This document shows positions 43,128 through 53,015 of a stretch of DNA of 64,000 nt, one piece after another. Under the pieces are notes generated by a model. The model searched no databases, was not told where the DNA came from, and was given only the letters and a program-made list of their open reading frames with translations. The stretch lies in contig MWST01000029.1 of assembly GCA_002050235.1 (NCBI GenBank), positions 2,501-66,500 on the forward strand. The letters are read 5' to 3'. The stretch comes from Polyangiaceae bacterium UTPRO1. Its GTDB lineage: Bacteria; Desulfobacterota; Binatia; UTPRO1. The translations under genes were made by a program, and so were the position numbers. The first letter of the stretch is position 1. Each line of letters opens with the position of its first letter.

Positions 43128-43879
43128 CAGAACGGCCACACCAGGTCGAGGAGCCAGTAACCCCACCCCGGCCGCTGCTTCATGCCGATCGCGCCGACGC
43201 CGTAATAGTCGATGCGGGCGTCGGCGAGTCGGGTCGAGAGCACCTGGTTCTGCGAGTCTATGTCCTCGGGGCGCACCCAGCCCTGGACGACGATGTGCTG
43301 GTCCTCCTTGTTGACCGATACGATCTTGTCGCCCTGCACCCAGAGGTTGCCGGTCGGCGACACCGACTTGACGACCGCCGTCATGCGCGCCGTGAGCCGG
43401 CCTTTGCGATTCGTCGACCCCTCGCCGTCCCACTTGCGCGCGCTCGATGCCTTGATCAGCTGGGTCGGGTCGATGGTCGGGTTCTTCTGCGCCAGCTGCT
43501 GGGGCAGGCCGAAGAACTGCTCCAGGCTCGCGAAGACTTCGGTGTCGGTCGCCGTCGAGGTCTCGGCCGCTTTGGAGCCCGAGGCGTCTTCGGTGATGAC
43601 GATCGTGAGGAGATCGCCGGCGAAGCGCGCCTTCACGTCGGCGAAGAGGTAGTTGCCGCTCACGTCGTCGCGCCAGAGCGAGCCCGTGGCCCTGGCTGGC
43701 GGCGCCGGCACCGTGACCGGCGGCGGCTCGACCGGGCGCGGCTCGTGCCGGCGATACACCTGCGCGCAGCCGCTCACGAGACCGACCACGGCCGCCAGCA
43801 TCCCCACCGCGAGGCGCGCGACCGCCCCGCCGCTCCCAAACCTCGGGCAGCGCTCAGCGCTCGATCCGCACCACGCCAT
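43127..43879 (-). CDS. flgH: Flagellar L-ring lipoprotein FlgH
   Basis: 250 aa from ATG 43879, which overlaps flgA by 26 bp. A lipobox LVSGC near residue 38 marks an outer-membrane lipoprotein; the 20 residues before the hydrophobic segment are long for a signal peptide, so a start nearer ATG 43801 is possible. SLWRDDVSGNYLFADVKARFAGDLLTIVITE and GNLWVQGDKIVSVN are FlgH blocks. It forms the outer-membrane bushing. Confidence 0.93.
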   Translation of the reverse strand: MAWCGSSAERCPRFGSGGAVARLAVGMLAAVVGLVSGCAQVYRRHEPRPVEPPPVTVPAPPARATGSLWRDDVSGNYLFADVKARFAGDLLTIVITEDASGSKAAETSTATDTEVFASLEQFFGLPQQLAQKNPTIDPTQLIKASSARKWDGEGSTNRKGRLTARMTAVVKSVSPTGNLWVQGDKIVSVNKEDQHIVVQGWVRPEDIDSQNQVLSTRLADARIDYYGVGAIGMKQRPGWGYWLLDLVWPF

Positions 43880-44834
43880 GCTCGCTCACCCTTCCCGCCA
43901 CCGTCTGCTTCGAGGCACGATTCATGACCTTTATCCCGGCGCCGACCGCCCCCGGCTCGAGCGCCTCGCCGGTCGCCGTGATCTTCATGGCTCCGGTCTC
44001 GACGACCATCGTGACCAGGTCGCCCTTCTTCACCACCACCGCCGGCGCCAGCGCCGCGCGCGGCACCGGCGCTGCGGCCGCGAGTGCCACGCGAGTCTCC
44101 ATCCCGATCGCCTCCGCGGGCGCCGCGAGCGCGTCGTCCGGCACGTCCTGCCGGTTGCGCTCGACCACCGCGAGATCGTCCGGACCGAGGATGGTCCCCC
44201 GCGGTAGCGACTGCCGCGCCACCACGACCGCACCGCGCGCGTCGGTCCGCGCCGTCACCGGCACGGTTGCGAGCACCGCGTCCTCCCGCACCAGCTGCAC
44301 GTCGAAACGCCGCCGCCCCGCCCGTCCGTGCGACGACGTCGAGACGCGCGCCTCGTAGTCGCCCGCCGGGATGCGCACCGGCCCGGCGACCTCGAGGTCG
44401 CGGATCGTCTCGCCGGCCGGCAGCGCGTCGTGGGCGACGTTCAGCACCGCGGTCCGGATCTCGTCGGCGCTCACTTCGCGCGCCGCCCGCTCGAGCCGCA
44501 CCGTCGCCGGGATGACATAGCGCGTGGCGCTGGCGTCCATTCCCGCGGCCTCGAGCCGGCGCAAGATCGTTTCGCCGTCGAGGCGGCGCGGGGCGTTCGC
44601 CGGCGGCGCCGGCCCGAGCTCGACGGCCGCGAGCGCCACCGCGCCGCCTTCGAGAGCGGCGATGTCGGCGAGCGTGACCGTCGCCCCGGAGACTACGGCG
44701 GCACGCTTCACCGTGATCCGCCCCGGCTCGGCGGCCCCGGCGATGCCCGCTGCGATGGCCACGATGCCCAGCGCCAGCAGGAACCCGCCGTAGGCGATCG
44801 CCGCTCCCCGCATCAGACGCAGCATCGCCATCAC
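43854..44834 (-). CDS. flgA: Flagellar P-ring assembly chaperone FlgA
   Basis: 326 aa; signal peptide about residues 1-35 (hydrophobic [20 protein letters not shown]). The C-terminal SAF-like domain ([59 protein letters not shown]) is typical. It is a periplasmic chaperone for FlgI. The N-terminal domain is longer than in E. coli FlgA. It overlaps flgG by 4 bp. Confidence 0.92.
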   Translation of the reverse strand: MMAMLRLMRGAAIAYGGFLLALGIVAIAAGIAGAAEPGRITVKRAAVVSGATVTLADIAALEGGAVALAAVELGPAPPANAPRRLDGETILRRLEAAGMDASATRYVIPATVRLERAAREVSADEIRTAVLNVAHDALPAGETIRDLEVAGPVRIPAGDYEARVSTSSHGRAGRRRFDVQLVREDAVLATVPVTARTDARGAVVVARQSLPRGTILGPDDLAVVERNRQDVPDDALAAPAEAIGMETRVALAAAAPVPRAALAPAVVVKKGDLVTMVVETGAMKITATGEALEPGAVGAGIKVMNRASKQTVAGRVSEHGVVRIER

Positions 44835-45619
44835 CTCCCGATCGACGCCGCCGTGCGCAGCATCTCGTCGGCGGCCGAAATGGCGCGCGAGTTGATCTCG
44901 TAAGCGCGCTGGCCCGAGATCATCGCCACCAGTTCCTCGACCACGCTCACGTTCGAGCCTTCGAGGAAGCCCTGCGTCAGCTGGCCGAGGCCGTCCTGTC
45001 CGGGCGTGCCGAGCTGCGGCGGGCCGGAGCTGTCGGTCTCCGTGAAGAGGTTGCCGCCCTCGGCGCGCAGACCCGACGGATTGGCGAAGCGCGCCGTCTG
45101 GATCTGGCCCACCTGGCTCGGCGCCGACTGGCCGGCGAGCGTCACGCTCACGGTGCCGTCGTCACCGATCTGGATCGACTCGGCCCCGGTCGGGATGTTG
45201 ATCTGCGGCGACAGCGGGTCGCCCGACGAGGTCACGACCGATCCGGTCGAATCGAGCTTGAAGGCGCCGGCGCGGGTGAACGCGGTCGAGCCGTCGGGGA
45301 GGGTCACCTGGAAATAGCCGTCGCCGCCGATGGCGACGTCGAGGGGGTTGGTGGTCTGGTTGAAGTCGCCCTGGGCGTTGATTCGCTGCACGGCGGCCGG
45401 CCGGACGCCGAGGCCCACCTGGATGCCGGTCGACGTCTGGGTGGTGCTGGTCGCCGGACCGCCCGGCTCGCGCGACGTCTGGTACAGCAGGTCCTGGAAG
45501 TCGGCGCGGCTCTTCTTGAAGCCGCTGGTACCGACGTTCGCGAGGTTGTTGGCGATCACGTCGATGTTGAGCTGCTGGGCCTCGAGGCCGGTGGCTGCGG
45601 TGTAGAGCGCTCGGATCAT
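44831..45619 (-). CDS. flgG: Flagellar distal rod protein FlgG
   Basis: 262 aa: [38 protein letters not shown] at the N-terminus, [20 protein letters not shown] in the middle and [31 protein letters not shown] at the end, all diagnostic of FlgG. It builds the distal rod through the envelope. Confidence 0.96.
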   Translation of the reverse strand: MIRALYTAATGLEAQQLNIDVIANNLANVGTSGFKKSRADFQDLLYQTSREPGGPATSTTQTSTGIQVGLGVRPAAVQRINAQGDFNQTTNPLDVAIGGDGYFQVTLPDGSTAFTRAGAFKLDSTGSVVTSSGDPLSPQINIPTGAESIQIGDDGTVSVTLAGQSAPSQVGQIQTARFANPSGLRAEGGNLFTETDSSGPPQLGTPGQDGLGQLTQGFLEGSNVSVVEELVAMISGQRAYEINSRAISAADEMLRTAASIGR

Positions 45620-45645
45620 GCTCGCTTCTCCCTCGGCCGCGTCCG

Positions 45646-46371
45646 CTAGACGCGGCCCACTTCGTTGATCGCCTTCGCCGTCATCTGGTCGAGCCGCTCT
45701 GCGGCACGCATGTAGGTCTCGAAGCCGCGCACCGTCTCGATCAGGGCAACTAGCCCTTCGACCGGTGAGAGGTTCGCGCCCTCGGTGGACCCCTGAACGA
45801 CGCGCACGCTGCCCGGCGTCGCCTCGGCGAGCGTCTGGTTGCCGGCCGCGAAGCGGGTGCCGCTCTCGCGTACGAGCTGCGCCGGGTCGCCGACGGTGAC
45901 TATGCGCAACTGTCCGACGCGCTGGCCGCCGGCGCGGACGCTGCCGTCTTCACCAAAGACGATCGGGCTCTTGGGAACGCTGATGTCGCCGCTCGTCCCC
46001 TGCACGCGGCTGCCGTCACCGGTCGCCAGGTAGCCGGCGCTGTCGATCATGAAGTCGCCGCTGCGCGTGAGTCTCTCGCCACGCGCGGTCTTGACGACCA
46101 GGAAGCCCTCGCCCGCGAGTGCCACGTCGAGCGGATTGCCGCTGCGGTTCAGAGCTCCCTGGCTGAAGTCGGTCTCGACCCATTCGCGCGTGATCGGCGT
46201 CGAGACCGTGCTCGGCCGCGGCGCCGGCTCCCCCGCCCTGGCGGCGCGCTGCAGCACGCGCTCGGCCTTGAAGCCCGTGGTGCCGGCGTTGGCGAGATTG
46301 TTGGCGAGCGCGTCGAGGCGCGTCTGCGCCGCCAAGCTGCCGGAGACCGCCGAGAAGATTCCCGCGTCCAT
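45646..46371 (-). CDS. flgF: Flagellar proximal rod protein FlgF
   Basis: 241 aa: [59 protein letters not shown] and [29 protein letters not shown]. The shortened middle and lack of the full FlgG insertion support FlgF. A GAGGGAG ribosome site and a sigma-54 element 28 nt upstream mark it as the first gene of its operon. Confidence 0.92.
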   Translation of the reverse strand: MDAGIFSAVSGSLAAQTRLDALANNLANAGTTGFKAERVLQRAARAGEPAPRPSTVSTPITREWVETDFSQGALNRSGNPLDVALAGEGFLVVKTARGERLTRSGDFMIDSAGYLATGDGSRVQGTSGDISVPKSPIVFGEDGSVRAGGQRVGQLRIVTVGDPAQLVRESGTRFAAGNQTLAEATPGSVRVVQGSTEGANLSPVEGLVALIETVRGFETYMRAAERLDQMTAKAINEVGRV

Positions 46372-46398
46372 TCAACTCCCTCGCGCCGGCGAGATCGA

Positions 46399-46412
46399 GC
46401 AACGCCCGTGCC
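46399..46412 (-). promoter_or_regulatory. Sigma-54 promoter of flgF-flgG-flgA-flgH-flgI-flgJ
   Basis: Minus strand GTGGCACG, gap, GTTGCTC with GG at 46412-46411 and GC at 46400-46399, essentially consensus. It lies in the 118-bp gap between flgF and the preceding gene; a CGGCAGA/TCTGCCG inverted repeat there may end the upstream transcript. Confidence 0.75.
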
Positions 46413-46489
46413 ACGAGCCCCGGGCGCACCCTGCGGCGGCAGCCCGTGCCGAGCGGCAGAATCTGCCGGGCCGCCGTTGCCGGCCGCGC

Positions 46490-47008
46490 TCACGCATGCG
46501 CGACCGCCTTGGCGTCCGCCGCGCGCCGGCGGCCGGCGCGCGCCGCCTTGAGCCCGATGACGAGCCGCACCTCCGCGGGCGCGACCCCGACCCGGCGCGC
46601 GATCTCGTCGACCGCCGTCCCCGCCTCCGCGAGGCGTTCGATCTGCGCCGCGGCCTCCTCGGCGTCGTCCGCGGCCTCGCGGCTGCCGGCGGCGGTCGCA
46701 GCTCCCTCCGCGGGTCCGCCGCGCCGCGCCGATCCCGGCTCGACGCCGCCCAGCGCCTTCTCGGCTTCGCCGAGGAGCGCCCGCAGCCGCGCCTCCCGCG
46801 TCGCGAGGCGCTCGTCGAGATCGCGCGCCAACCCCTCGCTCTGGGCGACGAGCGTGCGCAGGTCGCCGCAGACGGCCCGCAGGCGCATCTCGCGTTCGCG
46901 CCAGGCGCCGGAATCGCGGCCGAGACGCCACACCAAGGTCGCCAGGAGCACGAGCACGACGACATCGAGCCCCGAACCCGCCCACGCCATCACCGTCGCC
47001 ATCATCAC
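46490..47008 (-). CDS. DUF2802-like flagellar-locus membrane protein
   Basis: 172 aa (GTG 47008, or ATG one codon later), starting inside the fliA stop. One N-terminal membrane helix (GLDVVVLVLLATLVWRLG, about residues 12-30), a coiled coil, then a small C-terminal HTH-like helix pair (IERLAEAGTAVDEIARRVGVAPAEVRLVIGL). Single-helix anchor plus coil plus this tail resembles DUF2802 proteins found in flagellar or chemotaxis loci; the match is by pattern, and the function is unknown. Confidence 0.7.
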   Translation of the reverse strand: MMMATVMAWAGSGLDVVVLVLLATLVWRLGRDSGAWREREMRLRAVCGDLRTLVAQSEGLARDLDERLATREARLRALLGEAEKALGGVEPGSARRGGPAEGAATAAGSREAADDAEEAAAQIERLAEAGTAVDEIARRVGVAPAEVRLVIGLKAARAGRRRAADAKAVAHA

Positions 47009-47814
47009 CGTTCCTCTCCTCCGGCGCCGTCGACCCCGCCGCCGAAGTGCTCGTGCAGGAGGCCGCGCAGCCGCAGCAACGCCTGCGCGTGGAGCTGCGA
47101 GACGCGCGACTCGGTGAGCCCGAGCACGGCGCCCGCTTCCTTCATCGTGATTCCCTCGTGGTAGTAGAGCGCGATCACCGTCCGCTCCTTCTCGGGCAGG
47201 CTGGCGATCGCTTCGGCCACGAGGTCGGCCCGCTCGCGCGACAAGATGGCCTGCACCGGGTCGCTGCCGTCGCCGTCGAGGAGCTTGTCGATCTGCCAGC
47301 GCTCCGGGCCGGCGTCGACGCCGAGATCCTCGAGGCTCAGGAGCGACATCTGGCCGACCTCGGAGAGCAGCGCGTGCAGCTGCGGCAGCGAGAGGCCGAG
47401 CGCCGCCGCGACCTCCTCTTCCGCGGCCGGCCGGCCGAGCTGGCCCTCGAGCTCGCGGTACGTCTTCTCGAGCGTGCTCGCTTTCTGGCGGATGCTGCGC
47501 GAGACCCAGTCCATGCCGCGGAGGCGGTCCAGGATCGCGCCGCGGATGCGGAACTGGGCGTAGGTCGCGAAAGCGGCCTGCTTCGTCGGATCGTACTTCT
47601 TCATCGCATCGAGGAGACCCTCGATGCCCCAGCTCACCATCTCGTCGAGCTCGACCTGCGGCGGCTTCCGTGCCGCCAGGCGCTGGACGAGCCAGCGCAC
47701 GAGCGGCAAGTAGGCGCGCACCGCTTCCTCGGGCGGCGCCGCTCCCTCGCCGTAGCCGCTCGGCGGCACGCGCGGCCGCGGCGCCGACCGCGGTCTCCCC
47801 GCAACCGTCGCCAT
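47005..47814 (-). CDS. fliA: Flagellar sigma factor 28, FliA
   Basis: 269 aa from ATG 47814. Region 2: MVSWGIEGLLDAMKKYDPTKQAAFATYAQFRIRGAILDRLRGMDWVSRSIR. Region 4: LPEKERTVIALYYHEGITMKEAGAVLGLTESRVSQLHAQAL. It directs late flagellar genes and is blocked by FlgM (encoded 6 kb away). It lies near the end of the long fliL operon, after flhG with a 2-bp gap. Confidence 0.95.
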   Translation of the reverse strand: MATVAGRPRSAPRPRVPPSGYGEGAAPPEEAVRAYLPLVRWLVQRLAARKPPQVELDEMVSWGIEGLLDAMKKYDPTKQAAFATYAQFRIRGAILDRLRGMDWVSRSIRQKASTLEKTYRELEGQLGRPAAEEEVAAALGLSLPQLHALLSEVGQMSLLSLEDLGVDAGPERWQIDKLLDGDGSDPVQAILSRERADLVAEAIASLPEKERTVIALYYHEGITMKEAGAVLGLTESRVSQLHAQALLRLRGLLHEHFGGGVDGAGGEER

Positions 47815-47816
47815 CG

Positions 47817-48692
47817 TCAGCTCGCCGCTCCCATGGATGCCCGAGCGCCGCCGTCCGCGAGCAAGCGGCGGAAGAAGAACTGCAGGCCGCCCTTGGCCTT
47901 CGCCTGGGTCGGTGCCGCGCACAGCCGCGCCGCGAGGCCGTCGATCGCGCGCGTCGCCGGCGTTGCCGGCGCCAGGTCGACGACGGGCTGCTGGCGGCGC
48001 ACCGCCTCCGGCACCTCGCTGTCCCAGGGCACCCATCCCGCGAAGCGCAGGCTCACGTGCAGGAAGCGCTCGCTCACGCGCGCCAGCTGGGTGAAGGTCT
48101 TGCGGGCCTCGATCTCGCTTCGCGCCATGTTGACGAGGACGGCGAAGCTGTCCTCGGCGTGGCGCGTCGCCAACACCTTGACGAGCGCATAGGCGTCGGT
48201 GAGCGCGGTCGGCTCCGGCGTCACGACCACCAGCGTTTCCTGCGCCGCCGTCGCGAAGAACGTGACGTTGGCCGAGATGCCGGCGCCGGTGTCGATCAAC
48301 AGCACGTCGAACTCGCCGTCGAGGCTGTCCACTTGCTCGAGGAGCGTCAGGCGCTGGCCGTCAGAGAGCCGGGTCAGATCCTCGTAGCCGCTCGCCGCCG
48401 GCACGATGCGGATCCCGGAAGGTCCATCGACGAGCACGTCGCCGATCGCGCACTCGCCGCGCAGCACCTGGCGGAGCGTCGCGTGCGGGTTCAGTCCGAG
48501 CAGCGTGTCGAGGTTCGCGAGCCCGAGGTCGGCGTCGATGACCACCACGCGCCTGCCGCGCCGCTGGAGTGCGATCGCAAGGTTGGCGACCAAGTTCGTC
48601 TTGCCGACGCCGCCCTTGCCGCTCGCGACCGCGATCACCTGCATGCCCGCGCCGTCCGCCGCCGCCGTCACCATCCCGTCTTCCTGCTCCAC
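47817..48692 (-). CDS. flhG: MinD-like flagellar number regulator FlhG
   Basis: 291 aa from GTG 48692, which has GGAGG 7 nt upstream; ATG 48674 is an alternative. Deviant Walker A ASGKGGVGKTN near residues 23-33, VVIDADLGLANLD and LLIDTGAGIS. FlhG limits flagellar number and in polar flagellates antagonises FlhF and FleQ-type activators; the receiver-less activator at 35.75 kb is its natural partner. The C-terminal tail contains RFAGWVPWDSEVPEAVRRQQP, as in YlxH/FleN. Confidence 0.93.
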   Translation of the reverse strand: MEQEDGMVTAAADGAGMQVIAVASGKGGVGKTNLVANLAIALQRRGRRVVVIDADLGLANLDTLLGLNPHATLRQVLRGECAIGDVLVDGPSGIRIVPAASGYEDLTRLSDGQRLTLLEQVDSLDGEFDVLLIDTGAGISANVTFFATAAQETLVVVTPEPTALTDAYALVKVLATRHAEDSFAVLVNMARSEIEARKTFTQLARVSERFLHVSLRFAGWVPWDSEVPEAVRRQQPVVDLAPATPATRAIDGLAARLCAAPTQAKAKGGLQFFFRRLLADGGARASMGAAS

Positions 48693-48709
48693 GTTTCGTC
48701 CTCCGTCCG

Positions 48710-49759
48710 TCAGGCCGCACCGAGCCAGGCAGCGACCGCCTGTCCGTCCGCAGCCACCAGGTCGTCGGGCACGCGCGTGCCCGTCCCGAGCCAATCGAGG
48801 GGCACGCCGACCTCGGCGAGCCATCCGCAGGCCGTGCCGAGCCCGCCCCCTTCGTCCACCTTGGTCACCACGCACGTCGCCGGCGCCAGAGCCGCCAGGC
48901 GCCGCCATGCCGCGCGGAGCGCGATCTCCGAAGCGCCCGCCGCGACCACGGCCGCCGTCGTCACCCCGGCGCGCACCGGCGCCAGCAGTCGGGTCAGCTC
49001 GGCGGCGCCCGCAGCGTCGCCGCCGAGCCCCGCCGTATCCACGTACACGACGTCGCAGTGCTCGAACCCCGCGAGCGCACGCACGAGCTCGTCGCCGTTC
49101 GCCGCCGCGGCGATCGGCACGCCGAGGAGACGGGCGTAGCGCCCGAGCTGCTCCGCGGCGCCGATCCGCTGCGTGTCCGCCATCACCAGGCCGACCGCCG
49201 CCCCGCGCGCGGCCGCGCGCGCCGCGAGCTTCGCGATCGTGGTCGTCTTGCCGGCTCCGGTCGGACCGACGAACACCGTCGCTACCGGCTCGGGCACCTC
49301 CGGCGCCGCCACCAGCAGGTGCCGCTCGATGCTGGCAGCGAGCGCCGCCGCCGCCGTCGAGCCGCGCGCTCGCAGACACATGAAGCTCCGCGCCGCCGCC
49401 TCCGCGAGCTCCGGCGCCGTACCGTTCAATGCCAGCCGTTCGGCGATCGCCTGCGCCTCCTCGTCGAGCCCGCCGAGGACGCCGCGGCCCGGCCGCAGCG
49501 CGCGATCGACGCGCGCCACCCGGCTGGCGATGGCGCCGAGCTCGCGGCGGAGAGCCGCCAGCTCGGCAGCGGCGCCCGGACGCGGCGCACCCGCCGTGCC
49601 CGGGTCCGCGACCGCGTCGGGATCGATGGCCGCCGTGATCTCGACGCCGCCGTCCGCGAGCGGCCGGGTGGCGAGGATCACCGCCTCCGATCCGAGCTCC
49701 GCCTTCACCTGCGCCAGCGCCGCGGTCGCCGAGCGGCCCGTGAACCGTCTCAGGCGCAT
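48710..49759 (-). CDS. flhF: SRP-like GTPase FlhF, flagellar placement
   Basis: 349 aa from ATG 49759, overlapping the flhA stop (TGATG). A short basic N-terminal region (MRLRRFTGRSATAALAQVKAELG), a linker, then the NG GTPase: GPTGAGKTTTIAKLA, DTQRIGAAEQLGRYA, DTAG and TKVDEGGGLGT. FlhF marks the site of flagellum assembly, usually a pole. The linker is shorter than in Vibrio or Pseudomonas FlhF. Confidence 0.93.
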   Translation of the reverse strand: MRLRRFTGRSATAALAQVKAELGSEAVILATRPLADGGVEITAAIDPDAVADPGTAGAPRPGAAAELAALRRELGAIASRVARVDRALRPGRGVLGGLDEEAQAIAERLALNGTAPELAEAAARSFMCLRARGSTAAAALAASIERHLLVAAPEVPEPVATVFVGPTGAGKTTTIAKLAARAAARGAAVGLVMADTQRIGAAEQLGRYARLLGVPIAAAANGDELVRALAGFEHCDVVYVDTAGLGGDAAGAAELTRLLAPVRAGVTTAAVVAAGASEIALRAAWRRLAALAPATCVVTKVDEGGGLGTACGWLAEVGVPLDWLGTGTRVPDDLVAADGQAVAAWLGAA

Positions 49760-51924
49760 CAGGCGGCTCCGGTCGGCGCTACCGCCACGGTCGCGGTCGG
49801 CCGCGGCACCTGGATCCGCGCCGGCGCCTCGTGCTCGTCGTCGAGACTGACGACGCCGAGCGAGTGGATTTTCACGTTGGCGGGGATCTCGCCGGGAGCG
49901 ACCACCGCGAGGCTCGGCAGGAAGCGCTCGGCGAGCCGGCGCAGGTGCCCGCGCACGTTGGTCGAGCACAGCACGAGCGGTTGATGGCCCTGGAGTGCGA
50001 ACTGCTCCGTCCAGGTCGCGAGCTTCCCGAGCAGCCGCTGCGCGGTCACGGGCTCCAGCGCCAGGTACGTGCCGTCCTCGTTGCGGTGCACCGACTCGGC
50101 GATCGTACGCTCGAGGTACGGCGCCAGCGTCACCAGCGGCAGCGTGCGATCCGGCGTCAGGAAGCGGTTCACGATCGAGCGCGACAGCGCCGCGCGGACG
50201 TGATCCGTGAGCTGGTGCGCCTCCTTGGTCTGCGGCGCGTAGTCCGCGAGCGTCTCGATGATGGTGAGGAAGTCGCGGATGCCGACGTGCTCGCGCAGGA
50301 GATTCTGCAGCACCTTCTGCACCTGCCCGAGCGACAGCTGCTGCGGCACCAGCTCCTCGACGACCTTGGGGTGCGTCTTGGCGAGGGCATCGAGCAGGGC
50401 CTGCACCTCCTGGCGGCCGAGCAGCTCGTGGGCGTGGCGGCGGATGATCTCGGTCAGGTGCGTGACCACGACGGTCGCGGCGTCGACCACCGTGTAGCCG
50501 GCGAGCTGCGCCTGCTCGCGATCGCCGGCGAGGATCCAGAGCGCGTCGAGCCCGAACGCCGGCTCCTTCGTCGGCACGCCGCGGAACCCGGGGTCGGCGC
50601 CGCCGGGGTTGATCGCCAGGTACTGGCCGATGCGGATCTCGGCGCGCTGGATCTCGACGCCCTTCAGGAGGATCGCGTACTCGCCGGGCTTGAGCTGCAG
50701 GTTGTCGCGGATGTGGACGGGCGGCACGACGAAGCCCATCTCCTCGGCGAGCTGCCGCCGCAGGGTCTTGATGCGCTCGATCAACTCACCGCGCTGCCCG
50801 GCGTCGACGAGCGGCACGAGCTCGTAGCCGACCTCGAGCTCGAGCAGGTCGAGCGGCGCCGGTACGTCCGACTTCTCCTCCTTCGGGGCCTCGGTCCGCG
50901 CCGCCAGCGCTGCCTGGGCGACCTCCGCCGCCTTGTGCTCGCGTCCTGCGTACGAGAGCCCGCCGAGCGCTCCCGCGAGCGCGACGAACGGCAGGAACGG
51001 CAGCCCGGGCAAGAGCGCCAGCGTCGCCAGGATAGCGCTCACCATGGCCAGTACCCGCGGGTTGAGCAGCATCTGCGACGTGACCTCGCTGCCGAGATCG
51101 CTGCCCGACGCCGCCCGCGTCACCACGATACCGGCGGCGGTCGAGATGAGGAGCGCCGGCAGCTGCGAGACGAGCCCGTCACCGATGGTCAGGACCGTGT
51201 AGATCTCGGCCGCGCTCTTGACGTCGAGGCCGCCCTGGACGACGCCGATGAAGAGGCCGCCGATGATGTTGATGAAGGCGATCAGGAGGCCGGCGACGGC
51301 GTCGCCGCGGACGAACTTGCTGGCGCCGTCCATGGCGCCGTAGAAGTCCGCCTCCGCCTCGATCGACCGCCGGCGCTCGCGCGCCTCGCGCTCGGTGATG
51401 CCGCCGGCGTTGAGGTCGGCGTCGATCGCCATCTGCTTGCCGGGCATCGCGTCGAGGGTGAAGCGCGCCGCGACCTCGGCGATGCGGCCGGCGCCCTTGG
51501 TGATGACGACGAAGTTGATGACGACGAGGATCAGGAAGATGACCAGGCCGACGACGTAGCTGCCGCCGACCACGAAGCTGCCGAAAGCCTGGATGACGTG
51601 GCCGGCGGCGTTCGACCCCTCCTGGCCGTGCAGCAGGATGACGCGCGTCGAGGCGACGTTCAGTGACAGGCGCAGCAGCGTCGTCACCAGCAGCACCGAC
51701 GGGAACGTCGAGAACTCGAGCGGTTTCAGAGTGTACATCGCCACCAGCAGGATGATCAGCGACACCGCGATGTTCACCGTCAGCAGCAGGTCGAGCAGTA
51801 CCGTCGGCAGCGGGATGACCATGACGATCACCACCACGACGAAGGTGAGCGGGATCACGAGCTCGCCGCCGGCGAGCACGCGGCCCATGAAGCCCGGCGC
51901 TGGCGGTTGCGGAGTCGCCGCCAT
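49759..51924 (-). CDS. flhA: Flagellar export gate protein FlhA
   Basis: 721 aa from ATG 51924. Eight predicted membrane helices in the first 340 residues, with the FHIPEP signature region (RFTLDAMPGKQMAIDADLNAG), then a cytoplasmic domain (LELEVGYELVPLVD, HLTEIIRRHAHELLGRQEVQALLD, VLCSTNVRGHLRRL). It forms the nonameric ring that receives substrate-chaperone complexes. The frame remains open upstream across flhB, but that part is out-of-frame shadow. It overlaps flhB as TGATG. Confidence 0.96.
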   Translation of the reverse strand: MAATPQPPAPGFMGRVLAGGELVIPLTFVVVVIVMVIPLPTVLLDLLLTVNIAVSLIILLVAMYTLKPLEFSTFPSVLLVTTLLRLSLNVASTRVILLHGQEGSNAAGHVIQAFGSFVVGGSYVVGLVIFLILVVINFVVITKGAGRIAEVAARFTLDAMPGKQMAIDADLNAGGITEREARERRRSIEAEADFYGAMDGASKFVRGDAVAGLLIAFINIIGGLFIGVVQGGLDVKSAAEIYTVLTIGDGLVSQLPALLISTAAGIVVTRAASGSDLGSEVTSQMLLNPRVLAMVSAILATLALLPGLPFLPFVALAGALGGLSYAGREHKAAEVAQAALAARTEAPKEEKSDVPAPLDLLELEVGYELVPLVDAGQRGELIERIKTLRRQLAEEMGFVVPPVHIRDNLQLKPGEYAILLKGVEIQRAEIRIGQYLAINPGGADPGFRGVPTKEPAFGLDALWILAGDREQAQLAGYTVVDAATVVVTHLTEIIRRHAHELLGRQEVQALLDALAKTHPKVVEELVPQQLSLGQVQKVLQNLLREHVGIRDFLTIIETLADYAPQTKEAHQLTDHVRAALSRSIVNRFLTPDRTLPLVTLAPYLERTIAESVHRNEDGTYLALEPVTAQRLLGKLATWTEQFALQGHQPLVLCSTNVRGHLRRLAERFLPSLAVVAPGEIPANVKIHSLGVVSLDDEHEAPARIQVPRPTATVAVAPTGAA

Positions 51925-53006
51925 CAGCCACCGCCTCCGCCGGCGACGCGCCGCTGCCGCAGCCCGTATACGTAGGCGAGGATCTCGGCGACGGCGCGAT
52001 AGAGCGTAGCGGGGATCTCGCCGCCGATCGGCACGGTGCGGAAGAGAGCGCGCGCCAGCGAGCGGCGCTCCATGATCGGCACCCCGTGCGCACGGGCTGC
52101 GTCCTTGATCCGCTGCGCCATGCCCTCGGCGCCCTTGGCGACGACCTTGGGCGCGCCCATCCGGCCCGGCAGATACTTGAGGGCCACCGCCAGGTGGATC
52201 GGGTTCGTGATCACGACATCGGCGGTGGCGACCTCGGCGACGCTGCGCGCCTTGACGATCTCCTGGTAGGCCCGCTTCAGGCGGCCCTTGATCTTCGGGT
52301 CGCCTTCCGCCTGCCGCGCCTCGTCCTTCACCTCGCTCTTGCTCATGCGCAGGCTCTGCTCGTGCTGGCGGCGCTGCCAGGCGTAGTCGGCGGCGGCGAG
52401 GACGACGAGCACGGCGGTCGCCCAGGCGACGAGGCGCGCGATCTCGCGGCCCGCGAGAGCCAGGATCTCGCGCGGCGCGGCGCCGGAAAGCGCGATGATC
52501 CTGTCCTCGGCGGCGCCCACGAGCTTCCACGCGAGCCAGCCGATGAGGGCGATCTTCACGATCGCCTTCGCCAGGTCGAAGAGGCCCTTGGTGGAGAAGA
52601 TCCGCTGCAGCCCGCGCGCGGGAGAGATCTTGCCGGCGTCGGGCAGCAGCCGCTTGCCGCTCACCTGGAAGCCGATCTGCGCCACGGTCGCGGCAAGCCC
52701 GGCGAGCGCGGTCGCGGCGAGGATGGGCACCACTACGGTCGCCACGTCCTGCAGCATGCGGTGCAGGATGTCGCCGAGCGCCGCCGGCGTGAGGTCGAGC
52801 CTGGCGACGGCGCCGAGGCTCCGGCGCATGGCCTCGCGCAAGCTGCCTACCGCGGCGTCGCCGCTCCGCCAGGTCGCGACGAGCGCCGCCAGCAGGACGG
52901 TCGCCGCCGTGATCTCCGCCGACTGGGGAACCCGGCCGTCGGCTCGCGCCTCCTCGCGGCGGCGTGGTGTCGGATCTTCGGTGCGGCTGGCGGCGTCCTC
53001 GGCCAT
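51924..53006 (-). CDS. flhB: Flagellar export switch protein FlhB (NPIH variant)
   Basis: 360 aa, four membrane helices then a cytoplasmic domain (MSKSEVKDEARQAEGDPKIKGRLKRAYQE). FlhB switches specificity from hook to filament after cutting itself between Asn and Pro of NPTH. Here the motif reads ITNPIHLAVALKY, with Ile in place of Thr; Asn, Pro and His are kept. A Gly-rich C-terminus ends GGGGG. It works with FliK (59.4 kb) in hook-length control. Confidence 0.94.
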   Translation of the reverse strand: MAEDAASRTEDPTPRRREEARADGRVPQSAEITAATVLLAALVATWRSGDAAVGSLREAMRRSLGAVARLDLTPAALGDILHRMLQDVATVVVPILAATALAGLAATVAQIGFQVSGKRLLPDAGKISPARGLQRIFSTKGLFDLAKAIVKIALIGWLAWKLVGAAEDRIIALSGAAPREILALAGREIARLVAWATAVLVVLAAADYAWQRRQHEQSLRMSKSEVKDEARQAEGDPKIKGRLKRAYQEIVKARSVAEVATADVVITNPIHLAVALKYLPGRMGAPKVVAKGAEGMAQRIKDAARAHGVPIMERRSLARALFRTVPIGGEIPATLYRAVAEILAYVYGLRQRRVAGGGGG

Positions 53007-53015
53007 GGCTCCGCC

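Noticed and set aside
49831..51666. Long plus-strand frames opposite flhA and fliK (e.g. 49831-51666, 60294-62378)
   Set aside because: Composition is Arg/Gly/Ala/His-rich mirror coding typical of high-GC antisense frames, with no domain motifs or ribosome sites.
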